A stretch of 64,000 bases of DNA. It comes from Desulfobacteraceae bacterium (GTDB taxonomy: Bacteria; Desulfobacterota; Desulfobacteria; Desulfobacterales; Desulfosalsimonadaceae). Both the position numbers and the translations under genes were made by a program. Location: positions 34,361 through 98,360 of the forward strand of contig JABZFM010000012.1 in assembly GCA_014237465.1 (NCBI GenBank), in the 5' to 3' direction. Positions 36,706 to 44,059 of this stretch are shown here, in pieces (the first letter of the stretch is position 1; the number at the start of each line of letters is the position of its first letter). The notes under the pieces are model-generated. The model did not search any database and was not told where the DNA came from. It was given only the letters and a program-made list of their open reading frames with translations.

Positions 36706-37299
36706 ATGAATGATATGGTAAAAATGGTTGTTGTTCTTACGGTTTTAAGCTCTGTTGCCGGCGGCGTACTTGCAGCAGTAAATAAAGGTACGGCAAGTCA
36801 GATTGAGGCGCAGCAGTTGACTTTTGTTAAAGGTCCCGCGATAAAGGCAATCCTGGCAGGATCGTCCAATAATCCGATTGAAGACCGCTTTAAAATCGTT
36901 GACGGTGATGCAGAAAAAAGCTTTTTTGTCGGCAATTTTGACGGTAAGGCAAATACAATTGCGTTTGAGGGATTTGGTAAAGGGTTTGCCGGAGATATCG
37001 GCGTAATGGTCGGTATCAATATGGATGAAGACAAACTGGTGGGAGCAGCGGTCACGGTTCACAGTGAAACGCCTGGCTTGGGTGCAAAAGCCAAAGATGA
37101 TCCCGGACTTGTCTCCCAGTTTAAGGGCCTGTCTGTTAAGGATTCAGTCAGTGTGACCAAAGACGGGGGACAGATCAACGCGATCAGTGGGGCAACAATT
37201 ACATCCCGCGCGGTGTGTGATGCGGTTGATAATGCAATGAAATCTTATCAAAAAATGAAACCACAGTTACAACAAGAAATTCAGAAGTTTGGCAAATAG
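36706..37299 (+). CDS. rnfG: RnfG, flavinylated periplasmic-side subunit
   Basis: The 197-aa protein has one N-terminal membrane helix (about 4-25) and an FMN-binding domain with HSETPGLGAK and the flavinylation motif SGATIT at 161-166 (FMN expected on Thr164, attached by ApbE, which is not in this window). ATG 36706 is chosen because the ATG at 36688 lies inside rnfD. So RnfG keeps the covalent FMN site that RnfD lacks. Confidence 0.93.
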   Translation: MNDMVKMVVVLTVLSSVAGGVLAAVNKGTASQIEAQQLTFVKGPAIKAILAGSSNNPIEDRFKIVDGDAEKSFFVGNFDGKANTIAFEGFGKGFAGDIGVMVGINMDEDKLVGAAVTVHSETPGLGAKAKDDPGLVSQFKGLSVKDSVSVTKDGGQINAISGATITSRAVCDAVDNAMKSYQKMKPQLQQEIQKFGK

Positions 37300-37308
37300 G
37301 AGAACGAT

Positions 37309-37920
37309 ATGCCTAAGACGATAGTTCAGGAATTTACAAAAGGATTGTGGGAAGAACTTCCTCCATTCAGACTTGTGCTGGGGTTGTGTCCGGTTCTTGG
37401 GGTTACGACAACAATGGAAAACGGGCTCGGGATGGGTATTGCAACAACATTTGTTCTGTTTGGGTCAAATTTTTTGGTTTCCCTGCTGAGAAGCATTATC
37501 CCGCAAAAAGTGAGAATTGCTTGTTTCATTATTATCATTGCTTCATTTGTTACGATTGTGGAGCTTTTGATGCAGGCATATGCGTATCCATTATACCTTA
37601 AGCTGGGGGTATTTATCCCGCTCATTGTTGTTAACTGTATTGTTCTGGGACGGGCCGAAGCATTTGCCTATAAAAATAAAGTATCATATTCCATTGCGGA
37701 CGGCTTGGGGATCGGAATCGGTTTTACGCTTTCACTCGGAGCGCTCGGAGCTGTCAGGGAACTGCTTGGTAACGGATCGGTGACTGTCTGGGGAGACCTT
37801 TCTTACAATTTATCGGCAGCATTTCCTTCTTATCAGCCGTTTTCATTTATGGTTCAGGCACCGGGCGCCTTTATCTGTCTCGGGCTGATGCTCTGTATAA
37901 TAAATGCAGTGGGGGATTAA
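37309..37920 (+). CDS. rnfE: RnfE membrane subunit
   Basis: The 203-aa six-helix NqrD/RnfE-family protein has the hallmarks LVLGLCPVLGVTTTMENGLGMG and FIPLIVVNCIVLGRAEAFA. RnfE and RnfA form the inverted-topology pair at the core of the ion-translocating complex; each supplies Cys residues (here in LGLCPV and VNCIV) that hold an intramembrane iron-sulfur centre. AGGAGAACGAT precedes the ATG. Confidence 0.95.
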   Translation: MPKTIVQEFTKGLWEELPPFRLVLGLCPVLGVTTTMENGLGMGIATTFVLFGSNFLVSLLRSIIPQKVRIACFIIIIASFVTIVELLMQAYAYPLYLKLGVFIPLIVVNCIVLGRAEAFAYKNKVSYSIADGLGIGIGFTLSLGALGAVRELLGNGSVTVWGDLSYNLSAAFPSYQPFSFMVQAPGAFICLGLMLCIINAVGD

Positions 37921-37932
37921 TAGGAGAATATA

Positions 37933-38505
37933 ATGGGCTACTTCGAACTTATCATCGCATGTATTTTTGTTAATAATATCCTTCTTGCCCAGTTCCTTGG
38001 GAACTGTCCATTTCTAGGGACATCAAAGAAAATGGAAACCGCTGTGGGAATGTCCATGGCGGTCGTTTTTGTAACAGTGATGGCGGGAACACTTACATGG
38101 GTTATATATACATATATTCTGGTTAATTTTGACCTTGTTTATCTTCGAACAATCGCATTCATTGTTGTTATTGCGTCACTGGTACAATTTGTTGAAATGT
38201 TTTTGAAAAAAAGCATTCCCGCGCTGTACGCCGGTCTCGGTATCTTTCTGCCGCTGATTACAACAAACTGTGCGGTTATGGGAGTCTGCGTATTAAATAT
38301 TGATAAGGAATTTACATTTCTCCAGGCGTTGGTCGCTTCTTTATTTTACGCGGTCGGGTTCGGTTTAGCGCTGATTCTTTTTGCAGGACTCCGGGAACGG
38401 ACCCTTCTCGCACGGGTACCTAAACCGTTGCAGGATACTTCCATAGCGCTGGTTACCGCCGGTATGATTTCACTGGCTTTTTTTGCATTTCAGGGAATGG
38501 TTTAG
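37933..38505 (+). CDS. rnfA: RnfA membrane subunit
   Basis: The 190-aa six-helix NqrE/RnfA-family protein has NILLAQFLGNCPFLGTSKKMETAVGM and FLPLITTNCAVMGVCVLN. The Cys in GNCPF and TNCAV are the iron-sulfur ligands shared with RnfE. AGGAGAATATA precedes the ATG. A 12-bp hairpin follows before rnfB. Confidence 0.95.
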   Translation: MGYFELIIACIFVNNILLAQFLGNCPFLGTSKKMETAVGMSMAVVFVTVMAGTLTWVIYTYILVNFDLVYLRTIAFIVVIASLVQFVEMFLKKSIPALYAGLGIFLPLITTNCAVMGVCVLNIDKEFTFLQALVASLFYAVGFGLALILFAGLRERTLLARVPKPLQDTSIALVTAGMISLAFFAFQGMV

Positions 38506-38532
38506 GAACTTTTTTCAAACTATAGTGAAACT

Positions 38533-38560
38533 CAACGCCGTCAATTCTTTGATGGCGTTG
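38533..38560. other. Stable hairpin between rnfA and rnfB
   Basis: CAACGCCGTCAA, loop TTCT, TTGATGGCGTTG: a 12-bp stem with one G-U pair. No T run follows, so it is not a classical terminator; mRNA processing or differential stability of the rnfCDGEA and rnfB parts is a possible role. Confidence 0.6.
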
Positions 38561-38616
38561 TTGATATTGATAGTCAACGTCAATTGATATGAATAGCAAA
38601 AATCAAGAGGATTGTT

Positions 38617-40677
38617 GTGGTTGAATCAATACTGTTTACATTCGGGCTAGGCGCTGTCTGCGGCTTAATACTGAGCTTTGCCTCCAAAATATTCTATGTG
38701 TATGAAGATCCGAGAATTGCCATAGTTGAAAACCTTCTGGCTGGCGCAAATTGCGGCGGGTGCGGATTTGCCGGGTGTTCGGCGGCCGCCGAAGCCATCG
38801 TCAATGAAGAAGCGCCTGCCAATGCGTGTATTCTTGTTGGCGTGGAAAATGTTTCGGAAATTGCGATTATCATGGGGTCGGAAGCCGGTACGGCTGAACC
38901 TTTGAAATCATATAATAATTGCGACGGCGGCAACCGGGCGACGGATCGCTTTATCTATAATGGATTAAATTCCTGCAGTGCGGTGACTTCTCTGTATGGT
39001 GGGAAACGTGACTGCTCCATCGGTTGCCTGGGCTTTGGTGATTGTGTCCGTGCCTGCGGCTTTGACGCGATCCACATAGGGCCTGATGGCTATCCGGAAG
39101 TTGATGAGGAAAAATGTGTGGGTTGCGGTGCTTGTGAAACCGCGTGCCCCAAATCCATATTGGAAGTCCGCACCGTTTCTCAGCGCCTCCTGCATTTAAA
39201 TGCCTATGATAATGCACTGGCTCCCTGTGCGCAAACCTGTCCCGCGGAAATCGATATTCCCCGATATATTGGTCACATCCGGAAAGGTGAATACGAAGAA
39301 GCGGTTAATACCATCAGGGAGCGAAACCCGCTGCTGCTGGCCTGCGGCAGGGTATGCCCGCATCCCTGCGAATCATACTGCCGTCGCGGGATTGAAGACG
39401 AGCCTGTTTCCATCAACCAGTTGAAACGTTTTGTTGCCGACTATGAGATGAATTCCGGCAAGCGACTTCCCATCGAATGCGCGCCGGATACCGGCAAAAG
39501 GATTGCTGTTATCGGCGGCGGGCCCGCTGGTCTTAGCTGTGCTTACTTTCTAAGACGCGTCGGACATCACCCAGAAATATTTGAGGCCATGCCGAAACTG
39601 GGTGGTATGCTGCGATATGGAATTCCAGAATATCGGCTGCCTAAAAAGGTTCTAGACTGGGAAATCGACGGAATTTTAAATCTGGGCATAGATGATCATA
39701 CAAATGTCCGGTTGGGTATTGATTTTGATTTTGGTTCATTGATTGCGGCCGGTTTTGATGCCGTTTTTTTTAGTGTGGGTGCGTGGAATGATTATAATCT
39801 GGGGATCTCCGGGGAGGATCTGCAAGGATGTTTTACCGGGATTGATTTTCTGGCTAAAATTGGAAATAATGAGAAAGTCCGTATTGGTCAACGGGTAGCA
39901 GTAATCGGCGGCGGAAATACAGCTATTGATTGCTGTCGGACCCTGCTTCGCAAAGGCGTGGATAAGGTTTACCTCGTTTACCGTCGAACAAGAAAAGAAA
40001 TGCCGGCCAATGAAGTTGAAATTGTCGCATCCGAGCATGAGGGGATCGAATTTGTATTTCTGGCAGCTCCGAACAAGGTAATCGGGAATGAGGAAAATCA
40101 GGTCACAGGTCTTGAATACCTGAAAATGGAACTGGGAGAACCTGATGCCAGCGGTCGTCGTCGTCCGGTGCCGGTGGAAGGCTCCGAGACCGTTCTTGAT
40201 GTGGACATGATTATTACCGCCATCGGCCAGTCACCTTTACTGGCATTCCGTGGCAAGGGTGATCGTCTGGATGATCTTGAAATTACCCGATGGAACACCT
40301 TTGAAGTGGAACCTGCCACCTGTCAGACCAATGTACCATATATTTTTGGTGCCGGTGATTCAGCGACCGGTCCTGCCCTGGTGGTGGATGCCATCGGCGG
40401 CGGTCGAAAAGCAGCCCGCTCAATTGATCAGTTCTTGAAGGGAAAACCGGTTGTACCGCAGCCAAACGCCTTATTAAACAAGCATATCCCCGGCACCATA
40501 TTTGAGTCGGTTGAGGGCGTTATCCAGAAAAAGCGTACTGAAATGCCTGAACTTCCTGTTGCGCAACGCATACATACGCTTGACGAAGTTGATTTGGTGA
40601 TTTCAGAAGCTGATGCATTATATGAATCAAACAGATGTTTGAGCTGCTGCAGACTATGTTACAATGCGGATGCATAA
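38617..40677 (+). CDS. rnfB: RnfB fused to a GltD/NfnB-like NAD(P)H:FAD oxidoreductase
   Basis: The 686-aa protein is a fusion. Residues 1-25 are a membrane anchor; C46, C49, C54 and C71 (ANCGGCGFAGC) form the RnfB N-terminal cluster site; two 4Fe-4S motifs follow (about 133-147 and CVGCGACETACP at 167-178). From about 200 onward it is GltD/NfnB-like: APCAQTCPAEIDIP, CGRVCPHPCESYC, an FAD loop GGGPAG (300-305), an NAD(P)H loop GGGNTA (431-436) and IFGAGDSATGP near the end, with extra Cys at the extreme C-terminus (CLSCCRLC). GTG 38617 has AAGAGG 6 bp upstream. RnfB is the ferredoxin-facing subunit, so this fusion could join ferredoxin and NAD(P)H chemistry in one polypeptide. Confidence 0.9.
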   Translation: MVESILFTFGLGAVCGLILSFASKIFYVYEDPRIAIVENLLAGANCGGCGFAGCSAAAEAIVNEEAPANACILVGVENVSEIAIIMGSEAGTAEPLKSYNNCDGGNRATDRFIYNGLNSCSAVTSLYGGKRDCSIGCLGFGDCVRACGFDAIHIGPDGYPEVDEEKCVGCGACETACPKSILEVRTVSQRLLHLNAYDNALAPCAQTCPAEIDIPRYIGHIRKGEYEEAVNTIRERNPLLLACGRVCPHPCESYCRRGIEDEPVSINQLKRFVADYEMNSGKRLPIECAPDTGKRIAVIGGGPAGLSCAYFLRRVGHHPEIFEAMPKLGGMLRYGIPEYRLPKKVLDWEIDGILNLGIDDHTNVRLGIDFDFGSLIAAGFDAVFFSVGAWNDYNLGISGEDLQGCFTGIDFLAKIGNNEKVRIGQRVAVIGGGNTAIDCCRTLLRKGVDKVYLVYRRTRKEMPANEVEIVASEHEGIEFVFLAAPNKVIGNEENQVTGLEYLKMELGEPDASGRRRPVPVEGSETVLDVDMIITAIGQSPLLAFRGKGDRLDDLEITRWNTFEVEPATCQTNVPYIFGAGDSATGPALVVDAIGGGRKAARSIDQFLKGKPVVPQPNALLNKHIPGTIFESVEGVIQKKRTEMPELPVAQRIHTLDEVDLVISEADALYESNRCLSCCRLCYNADA

Positions 40678-40737
40678 TTTGGTTAATAAACGGCTCTTTT
40701 TGAATCGTTAGTTCCTGTTTTTTTCATAGGAGAGTTT

Positions 40738-41235
40738 ATGATTACGCTTAAAGAATTAGATTCTGTTCAGGCATTTAAGACTTTAACTGATGACCAGTTG
40801 GAGGCTTTAAAGGAATTTTGCATCAAGAAAGATTTTAAACGCGGGGATAGACTGTTTAAAGAAGGGGATTCAGCCGGTCACCTGTGGATTGTCACCGAAG
40901 GTAAAGTCGATCTGCGGTTTGAACTTCCCGGCAATCAGCCGACGTCTGATGAAACCACGATTTCATCTCTTGAGGCGGAAGATGATAAAAAAAGAACTTT
41001 GGGTTGGTCGTGCTTTGTGCCACCATTTAAGATGATGCTTTCAGCCTATTGCGTAACCCGTTCCTGCAGCGTGATTAAGATTGCCAAAACTGATATGCTG
41101 GCCTTATTTGAAAAGGATGCATTGATGGGATACCAGGTCATGTCATATCTCATAAAGGTTATAGGCTACCGCTTTCAACAGTTCCAGGATGAACTGGCAA
41201 AGTATAAAGGTCATGATATAATGCATTCCTGGTAA
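40738..41235 (+). CDS. Cyclic-nucleotide-binding-domain protein without a DNA-binding domain
   Basis: The 165-aa single cNMP-binding domain (Crp-like beta-barrel) has FKRGDRLFKEGDSAGHLWIVTEGKVDL, but no helix-turn-helix follows: the protein ends with the dimerisation-like helix (MSYLIKVIGYRFQQFQDELAKY). The phosphate-binding cassette consensus (GE-x6-R-x-A) is not clear, so a non-cAMP ligand or a structural role is possible. AGGAGAG precedes the ATG. It directly follows rnfB and may regulate or sense for the complex by protein contact. Confidence 0.75.
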   Translation: MITLKELDSVQAFKTLTDDQLEALKEFCIKKDFKRGDRLFKEGDSAGHLWIVTEGKVDLRFELPGNQPTSDETTISSLEAEDDKKRTLGWSCFVPPFKMMLSAYCVTRSCSVIKIAKTDMLALFEKDALMGYQVMSYLIKVIGYRFQQFQDELAKYKGHDIMHSW

Positions 41236-41301
41236 GAGGATTTTGATACAGATTGATATATTCTATCTTTTGATTTTTTAACAGTATATCAACAAATATA
41301 T

Positions 41302-41343
41302 AAGCTGCATCGTTTTAGTTCAGAACCGATGCGGCTTTTTTTA
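41302..41343 (+). terminator. Intrinsic terminator after the cNMP-domain gene
   Basis: The stem GCTGCATCG / CGATGCGGC (one G-T pair) with a 14-nt loop is followed by eight T residues (about 41336-41343). It marks the end of the rnf transcript region. Confidence 0.8.
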
Positions 41344-41459
41344 TTCAGCAATCTACTTATTTGATTACTTTACATGCTTTATTATTCCTGTTAAATTTTA
41401 AGTTAGTTGTTCAGGTTTTATTGAATCTAATGTCGGAAATTATGTAAGGAGCTTTAACG

Positions 41460-42026
41460 GTGAATTCTCTTGATCAGCGGCGCAAACAGGTGGCAGTGGA
41501 AATCGAATTGTTGAGTCGCCAGGTGGAGGAGATTGATGGTAAAATCAGGGCGTATCTGGCTGACCGGCAGAATAAACCCCATCCGCGGCACGTGGACCTT
41601 ATCGAAAAAATACAGGGATATCGAGTGGATCCCAGTATATCCACCAAGCTTCTGGTGACAATGCTGGATAACCTGCAGTGGAAAGTGTATTACAACAAAA
41701 GAGCCTGGAAACAGCTTTGGGATAATGCAGAAGCTCAAAGGCGAAAGGAAAAATCAAACACTGCCCCTTATACTGAAAGTGGCAGTGCAGATAATGATGA
41801 AGATATGGTTCATTCCAAAGCACAGTATTCTGTTGATACACTTTGGGAAATTCAAAAGGAAAAACTCAGGGTGTATGGATACTCTGAAGTAAAAGAAACA
41901 AAAACAGCATTTAAGAAACGAATGATTCAGGAATACAAAAAATTGAGTCAGGATAAAAATGAGACCCAGGAAATCATCCTGATTTTTGACAAGGATTCAA
42001 AACATTGTAAGCTGGATATAAAATAA
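41460..42026 (+). CDS. Hypothetical protein, coiled-coil N-terminus
   Basis: The 188-aa soluble, charged protein belongs to no family I recognise. The first 45 residues are heptad-like (RRKQVAVEIELLSRQVEEIDGKI), the middle has TKLLVTMLDNLQWKVYYNKRAWKQLWDNA, and the C-terminal part is Lys-rich with a final strand QEIILIFDKDSKHCKL. GTG 41460 has AAGGAG 8 bp upstream, a convincing ribosome-binding site. It stands alone between a terminator and a repeat. Confidence 0.65.
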   Translation: MNSLDQRRKQVAVEIELLSRQVEEIDGKIRAYLADRQNKPHPRHVDLIEKIQGYRVDPSISTKLLVTMLDNLQWKVYYNKRAWKQLWDNAEAQRRKEKSNTAPYTESGSADNDEDMVHSKAQYSVDTLWEIQKEKLRVYGYSEVKETKTAFKKRMIQEYKKLSQDKNETQEIILIFDKDSKHCKLDIK

Positions 42027-42040
42027 AACCAAGCTTTTGC

Positions 42041-42213
42041 TTAGGGCACGCTCAAAATGACTTCACATTTTGATTCGCCGATCCATCCCCGTTTGGCCCG
42101 CCTGGCTGTGTTGCTCGTTGGTTGAATAGCCCGCTATTCGCCCTCCTCGTGTCTTGCCACCCGGGTGCCTCGACTCTAAGAAAATGTAAATTTATTTCTT
42201 CGTGAACCCTTAA
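42041..42213. repeat. 173-bp inverted-repeat element overlapping the rluD stop codon
   Basis: The ends are imperfect inverted repeats: left TTAGGGCACGCTCAAAATG and right (reverse complement) TTAAGGGTTCACGAAGAAAT, with pairing continuing through ACATTTT on both sides. The central part can also fold (GGTTGAATAGC against GCTATTCGCCC). The right end contains the TAA stop of rluD. No coding potential; a MITE/REP-like element. Confidence 0.7.
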
Positions 42214-43190
42214 TTCGCTTTAAAATTTTCTAAAAATGAAATCATATCGTCAGGAAGCGGCGCTTCAAACCGCAATGTTTCATTTGTTTCCGGATGACGT
42301 AATCGGAGTTGCCAGGCATGGAGCATTTGTCTGGGGACACTGGTGATGATTTTTTTTAATAACGGCATATCGTCAAAAACCTTATATGGCTTTTTAAATC
42401 CATAAATCAAATCTCCGACGATCGGATGCCTGATTGCCGCACAATGGACACGGATTTGATGGGTTCTGCCGGTTTTAATATCAAATTCCAAAAGGGATAG
42501 CCGATCATACCTTTCCCTGATTTTCCAGTGGGTCTCAGCGTATCGTGCTTTGCCATGATCTGTTACGGTCATTTTTTTCCGCAGACTGGCATGGCGTCCG
42601 ATATTCAAAATAATCTGACCGCTTTCCCGGTCCGGAATCCCAAAAACAATACCTAAATATTTTTTACTGATTAGTCTTTCTTTAAACTGTGACACCAGGT
42701 ATTTATATGCGGATTCAGTTTTAGCGACAACCATAATGCCGGAGGTATCTTTATCCAGGCGGTGAACAATTCCTGGGCGGGTCGGGTCTACGCCGACGCC
42801 CTCTATTTGCGGGCGGTGATAAAGAAGTCCGTTGGCGATGGTGCCATTACCATGTCCGGGTGACGGATGTACAACGATGCCGGGTTTTTTATTAATGACA
42901 AGCAATCGGCTATCTTCAAAAATAATGTCGATATCAATATCAAGGGGTTCGGGTTTAAAAGCAACGTCCGGCAACTCGCAAATGGTGCCGTATACAATGT
43001 CTCCGCCATTGACTCTGTACCCCGGTTTTTTTATTGCGCCGGAAACAGTGACGTCACCATTGCGGATGAGACGGGATGCGGTGCTGCGTGATATTTCGGG
43101 AAAGGTGGTTGTAATGAAGGTATCAAGTCGTTTGCCGATATCATCGTTATCGACACGTATGGCAAACGACCCGTTACTATTGTCATGCAT
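42210..43190 (-). CDS. rluD: RluD-family 23S rRNA pseudouridine synthase
   Basis: The 326-aa protein has an N-terminal S4 RNA-binding domain (IGKRLDTFITTTFPEISRSTASRL), the linker LLVINKKPGIVVHPSPGHGNGTI, the catalytic motif HRLDKDTSG with Asp146, and the late motif LEFDIKTGRTHQIRVH. RluD makes pseudouridines in helix 69 of 23S rRNA; the RluC/RluA group cannot be excluded, but length and S4 domain favour RluD. The stop codon lies in the end of the neighbouring repeat. Confidence 0.9.
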   Translation of the reverse strand: MHDNSNGSFAIRVDNDDIGKRLDTFITTTFPEISRSTASRLIRNGDVTVSGAIKKPGYRVNGGDIVYGTICELPDVAFKPEPLDIDIDIIFEDSRLLVINKKPGIVVHPSPGHGNGTIANGLLYHRPQIEGVGVDPTRPGIVHRLDKDTSGIMVVAKTESAYKYLVSQFKERLISKKYLGIVFGIPDRESGQIILNIGRHASLRKKMTVTDHGKARYAETHWKIRERYDRLSLLEFDIKTGRTHQIRVHCAAIRHPIVGDLIYGFKKPYKVFDDMPLLKKIITSVPRQMLHAWQLRLRHPETNETLRFEAPLPDDMISFLENFKAN

Positions 43191-43204
43191 GGCAGGTAGT
43201 TATT

Positions 43205-43329
43205 GATGGCTTTGTAAAAAGTCCAACTTCTGCGTTGCGATGCATTCTTCGTTTTTTCATGGTACGATAAGTACAAATCATCACTCAGAATTTTCGCGCC
43301 TTGAATTTGGAGCTTTTTTCTTTGCCATC
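43205..43329. repeat. Hairpin-forming repeat between carD and rluD
   Basis: The element is about 125 bp. Left end GATGGCTTTGTAAAAAGTCC; the right end read in reverse is GATGGCAAAGAAAAAAGCTCC. It shares its end sequence and the inner TCTGCGTTG/CTGCGTTG with the element at 49839-49980, so both belong to one family. Confidence 0.65.
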
Positions 43330-43352
43330 GAAATCTGGCTTTTTACATGGGA

Positions 43353-43913
43353 CTAAGCTTCAGCTACCGGTTGATCAAACAGGGATTCGATTTCTGTCCA
43401 AATGGTTTCTTCATCCGAATTTTTTGCCGTGCAAAGTTCTCTTAACAGCAGCCCTTTGGCCGTATCAAGCAGTTTACGCTCTCCAAAGGATAGATCTTTG
43501 ACGAGTTTAAGAAGGAATAAATCTCTGAACACTTCTGCAACATCAAACAGGGACCCGGTTTTCAGTTTGTCCATATATTCCTTATATCGACGGTTCCAAG
43601 TCTGATTATCAAAAATATCATCTTTTTTTGTTTTTAATACATCGTATATTTCAGGAACTTGAGTGGAGTCGATGGTATTTCTTAATCCGACGGAATTCAC
43701 ATTCCAGGTGGGAATCATAATAACCATACTGTTTTCAAGTATTTTTAAAATATAAAAATCATGTTTTTCGCCGTTGATTGTCCTGCTTTCAATAGACTCA
43801 ATCCGTCCCACACCATGTGCCGGGTAAACGGCCAAGTCACCCACATGAAATTCTTTGACGGTTGTTTGTACTTCTTCTTCCTTAATAATTACGTTACTTG
43901 CTTTTTTTGCCAT
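43353..43913 (-). CDS. carD: CarD-family transcriptional regulator
   Basis: The 186-aa protein has an N-terminal RNA-polymerase-interacting domain (FHVGDLAVYPAHGVGRIESIESRTINGEKHDFYIL) and a helical C-terminal domain (WNRRYKEYMDKLKTGSLFDVAEVFRDLFLL...LSFGERKLLDTAKGLL). CarD binds RNA polymerase beta and stabilises open complexes, for example at rRNA promoters. In this position (beside rluD, pth and rplY) it is conserved in many deltaproteobacteria. An about 17-residue N-terminal extension is present. Confidence 0.92.
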   Translation of the reverse strand: MAKKASNVIIKEEEVQTTVKEFHVGDLAVYPAHGVGRIESIESRTINGEKHDFYILKILENSMVIMIPTWNVNSVGLRNTIDSTQVPEIYDVLKTKKDDIFDNQTWNRRYKEYMDKLKTGSLFDVAEVFRDLFLLKLVKDLSFGERKLLDTAKGLLLRELCTAKNSDEETIWTEIESLFDQPVAEA

Positions 43914-43993
43914 TTTAACACCGTATTACATTTTCTGATTAAAATTATTAACTGGAAAAAAATAGAATATCATCTATTTGTATAAAAATCAAC

Positions 43994-44028
43994 AAAAAAA
44001 GGGATTGGCGGTTTCCGCCAATCCCTTT
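43994..44028 (-). terminator. Intrinsic terminator of hppA
   Basis: Reading the minus strand: stem AAAGGGATTGGCGG, loop AAA, CCGCCAATCCCTTT, then a T run. A 14-bp perfect stem ends 32 bp after the hppA stop. Confidence 0.92.
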
Positions 44029-44059
44029 GGGGTTATCTTAATTTATGTAATTGTAACTG

